A DNA stretch of 64,000 bases from Sporobacter sp038405045 (GTDB taxonomy: Bacteria; Bacillota; Clostridia; Oscillospirales; Oscillospiraceae), in assembly GCA_038405045.1 (NCBI GenBank), contig JBBZIV010000003.1:186001-250000 (forward strand). The letters run 5' to 3'. A program made the translations under genes and the position numbers. This document shows, one piece after another, positions 61,183 to 64,000 of this stretch. The notes below the pieces were generated by a model. It did not search any database. It worked only from the letters and a program-made list of their open reading frames with translations, and was not told the origin of the DNA. The number at the start of each line of letters is the position of its first letter. Position 1 is the first letter of the stretch.

Positions 61183-63099
61183 ATGGCAAAAAAACAATTT
61201 AAATCCGAATCAAAACGGCTGCTCGACCTGATGGTCCACTCAATTTACACGCATAAGGAAATATTCCTTCGTGAAATCATTTCCAATGCATCCGACGCCA
61301 TTGACAAGCTCTGTTACGTCTCTTTGACGGACGACAAGGTCGGTCTGACGCGCGACGATTTCAAAATCGACATCACCGTCGACAAAGAAAAGCGCACGCT
61401 CACCGTTTCCGATAACGGCATCGGCATGACGGCGGAGGAGCTGGAGTCCAACCTCGGCGTCATCGCGCGCAGCGGCTCGCTCCAGTTTAAAAAGGAGATG
61501 GGTGATAACGCGGCGGATGACGTTGATATCATCGGCCAGTTCGGCGTCGGCTTTTACTCGGCGTTTATGGTAGCCTCAACAGTCACGGTTATCTCGCGGG
61601 CATATGGGGCGTCTTCAGCCAACATGTGGGTTTCCGCCGGGTCGGATGGGTATTCGATCACCCCCTGTGACAAAGAAACGGCCGGTACCGATATCATCAT
61701 CGAAATGAAGCCCGATGAGGACGATGAACACTACGGCGACTATCTGGAAGAGGAGACGCTGCACCGGATCATCAAAAAGTATTCCGATTATATCCGCTGG
61801 CCGATCGTCATGGATGTGACGAAAAGCCGTCAGGTTGAGGGGCCGGAAACCGATCAGGACGGCAAGAAAAAAATGGTCTGGGAGGACTACACCGAAAAAG
61901 AAGTCGTCAACAGCCGCGTTCCAATCTGGCAACGCGCTAAAGGTGACGTCACCGACGAGGCGTGCGCCCAATTCTATAAGGAGAAGTTTTACGACATGGA
62001 CGACCCTGTCTCCGTCATCCGTGTCAGCGCCGAGGGTGCCGTCAGCTATAAAGCGATGCTGTTCGTCCCGGCTAAAGCGCCGTATGACTATTACACGCGC
62101 GACTATAAAGCGGGCCTGCAGCTCTACACGTCGGGCGTCATGATTATGGAGCACTGCGCCGACCTGTTGCCGGAGCATTTCCGCTTTGTCCGCGGTGTCG
62201 TCGATTCACAAGACCTGTCGCTGAACATTTCCCGTGAGCTGCTGCAGCACGACCGCCAGCTCCGTGTCATCGCCATGAATCTCGATAAGAAAATCAAGGC
62301 CGAGCTCAAGCGCCTTTTGGAAAACGACCGTGACAAATACGAGAGCTTCTTTAAAAGTTTCGGCCTGCAGCTTAAATACGGTGTTTTGAATGAATACGGC
62401 GCCAGCCGAGACGCGCTTTCGGAGATGCTCCTTTTTTATTCAACGATTGCCGACAAGAATATTACCTTCTCGGAATACATCAAGAATATGCCGGAGGCGC
62501 AAAAATACATCTACTATGCCAGCGGCGAAAGCGCCGCAGCGCTTGATAAGCTCCCGCAGGCTGAGAGCCTCCGTGACAGAGGCTTTGCCATCCTCTATCT
62601 GACGGACCGGGTTGACGAGTTCGTCGTCCGGACGCTGATGAAAGTCGACGGGAAGGAATTCCGCTCCGTCAACGATGATGACCTCGGCCTTGAGACGGAG
62701 ACGGAGAAAGCCTCAGCCGACAAACTGGAGGCCGACAACAAAGGTGTGCTCGATTTTGTAAAGGAAAGCCTTAACGGTAAAATCGTCTCGGCCAAGCTTT
62801 CTCACAAGCTTAAAAGCCACCCTGTCTGCCTGACGACGCAGGGCGGTGTCAGCTTCGAGATGGAGCGCTATTTTGCCATGATGCCGAATGAGGAGGCCGG
62901 TCTTATGAAGGCCGAGCGCGTCCTTGAGCTTAACGCCAGCCACCCCGTCTTTTTAGCGCTGAAGAATGCTTTTGATCACGACCAGGACAAGGCAAAAAAA
63001 TATGCCGAGCTGCTTTATGGCCAGGCCGAGCTTTTAGCCGGGCTCACACCGGAGGATCCGGCGCGCTTTGCCGCACTCGTCGCCGAGCTGATGATCTGA
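61183..63099 (+). CDS. htpG: Molecular chaperone HtpG (Hsp90)
   Basis: The 638-residue Hsp90 has the N-terminal GHKL ATPase (REIISNASDAIDKLCYVSLT, VSDNGIGMTAEELESNLGVI, GQFGVGFYSAFMV), a middle domain, and a C-terminal dimerisation domain. It assists folding and remodelling of client proteins. The ATG at 61183 follows AAGGAGG; the longer frame to 61081 lies in the leader hairpin. A terminator follows at 63176. Confidence 0.96.
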   Translation: MAKKQFKSESKRLLDLMVHSIYTHKEIFLREIISNASDAIDKLCYVSLTDDKVGLTRDDFKIDITVDKEKRTLTVSDNGIGMTAEELESNLGVIARSGSLQFKKEMGDNAADDVDIIGQFGVGFYSAFMVASTVTVISRAYGASSANMWVSAGSDGYSITPCDKETAGTDIIIEMKPDEDDEHYGDYLEEETLHRIIKKYSDYIRWPIVMDVTKSRQVEGPETDQDGKKKMVWEDYTEKEVVNSRVPIWQRAKGDVTDEACAQFYKEKFYDMDDPVSVIRVSAEGAVSYKAMLFVPAKAPYDYYTRDYKAGLQLYTSGVMIMEHCADLLPEHFRFVRGVVDSQDLSLNISRELLQHDRQLRVIAMNLDKKIKAELKRLLENDRDKYESFFKSFGLQLKYGVLNEYGASRDALSEMLLFYSTIADKNITFSEYIKNMPEAQKYIYYASGESAAALDKLPQAESLRDRGFAILYLTDRVDEFVVRTLMKVDGKEFRSVNDDDLGLETETEKASADKLEADNKGVLDFVKESLNGKIVSAKLSHKLKSHPVCLTTQGGVSFEMERYFAMMPNEEAGLMKAERVLELNASHPVFLALKNAFDHDQDKAKKYAELLYGQAELLAGLTPEDPARFAALVAELMI

Positions 63100-63175
63100 C
63101 AGCGTGCATCCATTCACTTTAAGCAGCCCGGAACTCACGATAAATATTATGTAACCTCGATTCAGCAGCGCCCGC

Positions 63176-63209
63176 AAACAGCCCGACGCCATTTGGCTTC
63201 GGGCTGTTT
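63176..63209 (+). terminator. Terminator of htpG
   Basis: An 11-bp stem AAACAGCCCGA/TCGGGCTGTTT with a 12-nt loop, followed by CTTTTG. Confidence 0.75.
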
Positions 63210-63264
63210 CTTTTGCATTTCCGAGTATTTCCCGACGCAATGTTACAGCCGCCAGCGCCACTGT

Positions 63265-63297
63265 TTGACCGTATTTTCACCGGGTGTCTTCTAGAAT
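63265..63297 (+). promoter_or_regulatory. Spo0A/sigma-A-like promoter of spoIIE
   Basis: TTGACC and TAGAAT are separated by 21 bp, the long spacing known for Spo0A-activated promoters such as Bacillus subtilis spoIIE. It ends about 55 bp before the ATG. No exact 0A box (TGTCGAA) was seen. Confidence 0.45.
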
Positions 63298-63350
63298 GAA
63301 ATTACTATTTTATGACGACCTGGTGCATTTTATGCCCATCTGAGAGGACG

Positions 63351-64000
63351 ATGATTATGACCGGTAACGACCTGCGGCAGCGGCTGAGCGCGATCAAAAC
63401 GGATCTTCAGGGGGGTGCGGCTCTCAAGGTCTTCAAAGCGGACAAGGCCTTGGCGGCCGAGTGTCTCATCCGCTTTGCGCTGGCATTTGTATTATCCGGC
63501 TCGCAGATTTTTGGCGCTGTTGCGCCGTTTGCCGTTGGACTGACGGCGGCATCCGGTGCCGGTGTCACGGGTTTTGCCGCGCTTTTCGGCGCCATTGTCG
63601 GCTATCTGCTATCAGGGTCGTTTTTCTGGGCAGTCAAATACATATCCATCGCGGTTATTGTGACGACAGCCGCCATTGTGTTCCGGGATACGGAAGTTAA
63701 GCAGACCGACTGGTTTATGCCGGTTATTGCAGCCGTTGTGACAGCCTGTATCGGCTTCGTATCAGCAGCCGACGCTGGCTGGACCGCCGCTGCAACGGCA
63801 CTTTTTGTGACGGACATCGTTTTGGCCGGCGGCAGCGCTTATTTCTATAAAATTGCGCTTTCCCCGTGGTCGGGCCGGTTTAATTTGGAACAGGGCGCTG
63901 AAATTACGCACACCGTCAGTATCCTTATCCTCATGTCAACGCTACTGATCTCCTTAGCCCACCTAGAGCTTTTCGGCGTTATTTCGATCGGGCGCGCGGC
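63351..64000 (+). CDS. spoIIE: Stage II sporulation protein E, N-terminal part (3' end outside window)
   Basis: The frame is open to the right edge (about 216 residues). A short cytoplasmic start (MIMTGNDLRQRLSAIKTDLQ) is followed by AECLIRFALAFVLSGSQIFG and then at least five hydrophobic segments, including APFAVGLTAASGAGVTGFAA and GAIVGYLLSG. This matches the multi-spanning N-terminus of SpoIIE, the membrane PP2C phosphatase that activates sigma-F in the forespore. The phosphatase domain itself lies outside, so the call rests on the membrane part and the promoter. GAGAGGA precedes the ATG at 63351. Confidence 0.8.
   Translation, partial: MIMTGNDLRQRLSAIKTDLQGGAALKVFKADKALAAECLIRFALAFVLSGSQIFGAVAPFAVGLTAASGAGVTGFAALFGAIVGYLLSGSFFWAVKYISIAVIVTTAAIVFRDTEVKQTDWFMPVIAAVVTACIGFVSAADAGWTAAATALFVTDIVLAGGSAYFYKIALSPWSGRFNLEQGAEITHTVSILILMSTLLISLAHLELFGVISIGRA

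Overview
The window reads as chromosomal DNA of an anaerobic, spore-forming clostridial Firmicute with fairly high GC, probably Oscillospirales-like; the placement is an inference. The support is a SpoIIE-type gene at the right edge, a SpoVB-like flippase beside MazG/HU/RqcP, pyruvate:ferredoxin oxidoreductase, DnaD/DnaI-type primosome genes, YveK/YwqD-type exopolysaccharide regulators, an FMN riboswitch in front of ribD-ribE-ribBA-ribH, strong purine-rich ribosome binding sites and consensus sigma-A promoters (often with TG-N-TATAAT extended -10s). No rRNA, tRNA, prophage, CRISPR array or conventional insertion sequence was seen.

Layout. 0-9.4 kb: the 3' end of a large CoA-dehydratase-activase-type protein, uvrA, a small membrane protein, a secreted SLH/L,D-transpeptidase, a CysM-like cysteine synthase, a hotdog thioesterase and a DedA protein. 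9.4-19.6 kb (minus strand): a nine-gene exopolysaccharide operon (priming sugar transferase, glf, two glycosyltransferases, EpsG-like protein, SGNH hydrolase, pyruvyltransferase-like protein, radical SAM protein, Wzx flippase), many genes overlapping. Divergent from it at 19.9-21.3 kb are the chain-length regulator and the tyrosine kinase, followed by an LCP ligase and an HD-GYP protein on the minus strand. 23.8-27.5 kb: the riboflavin operon. 27.7-35.4 kb (minus strand): a two-component system flanked by repeated hexamer arrays, rqcP, hup, mazG, a SpoVB-like flippase, and helicase loader/DnaD genes. 35.6-48 kb (plus strand): a UPF0316 protein, U32 peptidase, maf, mreC, mreD, PBP2, minD, mgsA, hisS, aspS and a ParB/Noc-like gene. 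48-51.6 kb: PFOR on the minus strand. 51.9-64 kb (plus strand): a TfoX-domain protein, a DUF559 nuclease inside 44-bp inverted repeats, then comM, thiI, cinA, recD2, comF, mreB, htpG and the start of spoIIE.

Most genes are standard housekeeping or envelope genes in tight operons. The most unusual structure is the DUF559 endonuclease between near-identical 44-bp inverted repeats (52269-52719). Each repeat folds into two hairpins, one pair of differences between copies is compensatory, and the repeats supply the gene's ribosome binding site and its last codons, so it looks like a compact nuclease-repeat mobile unit. Second come three copies of the 14-mer TTAACAAATTRTTC at both ends of the response regulator/histidine kinase operon, arranged in 11-bp-spaced hexamer arrays like PhoP/WalR boxes; one array points at a gene-free stretch. 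A structured element with oligo-T tracts on both strands lies between the divergent exopolysaccharide units, and the spoIIE and HD-GYP genes carry promoter-like sites resembling Spo0A/sigma-A and sigma-D classes.
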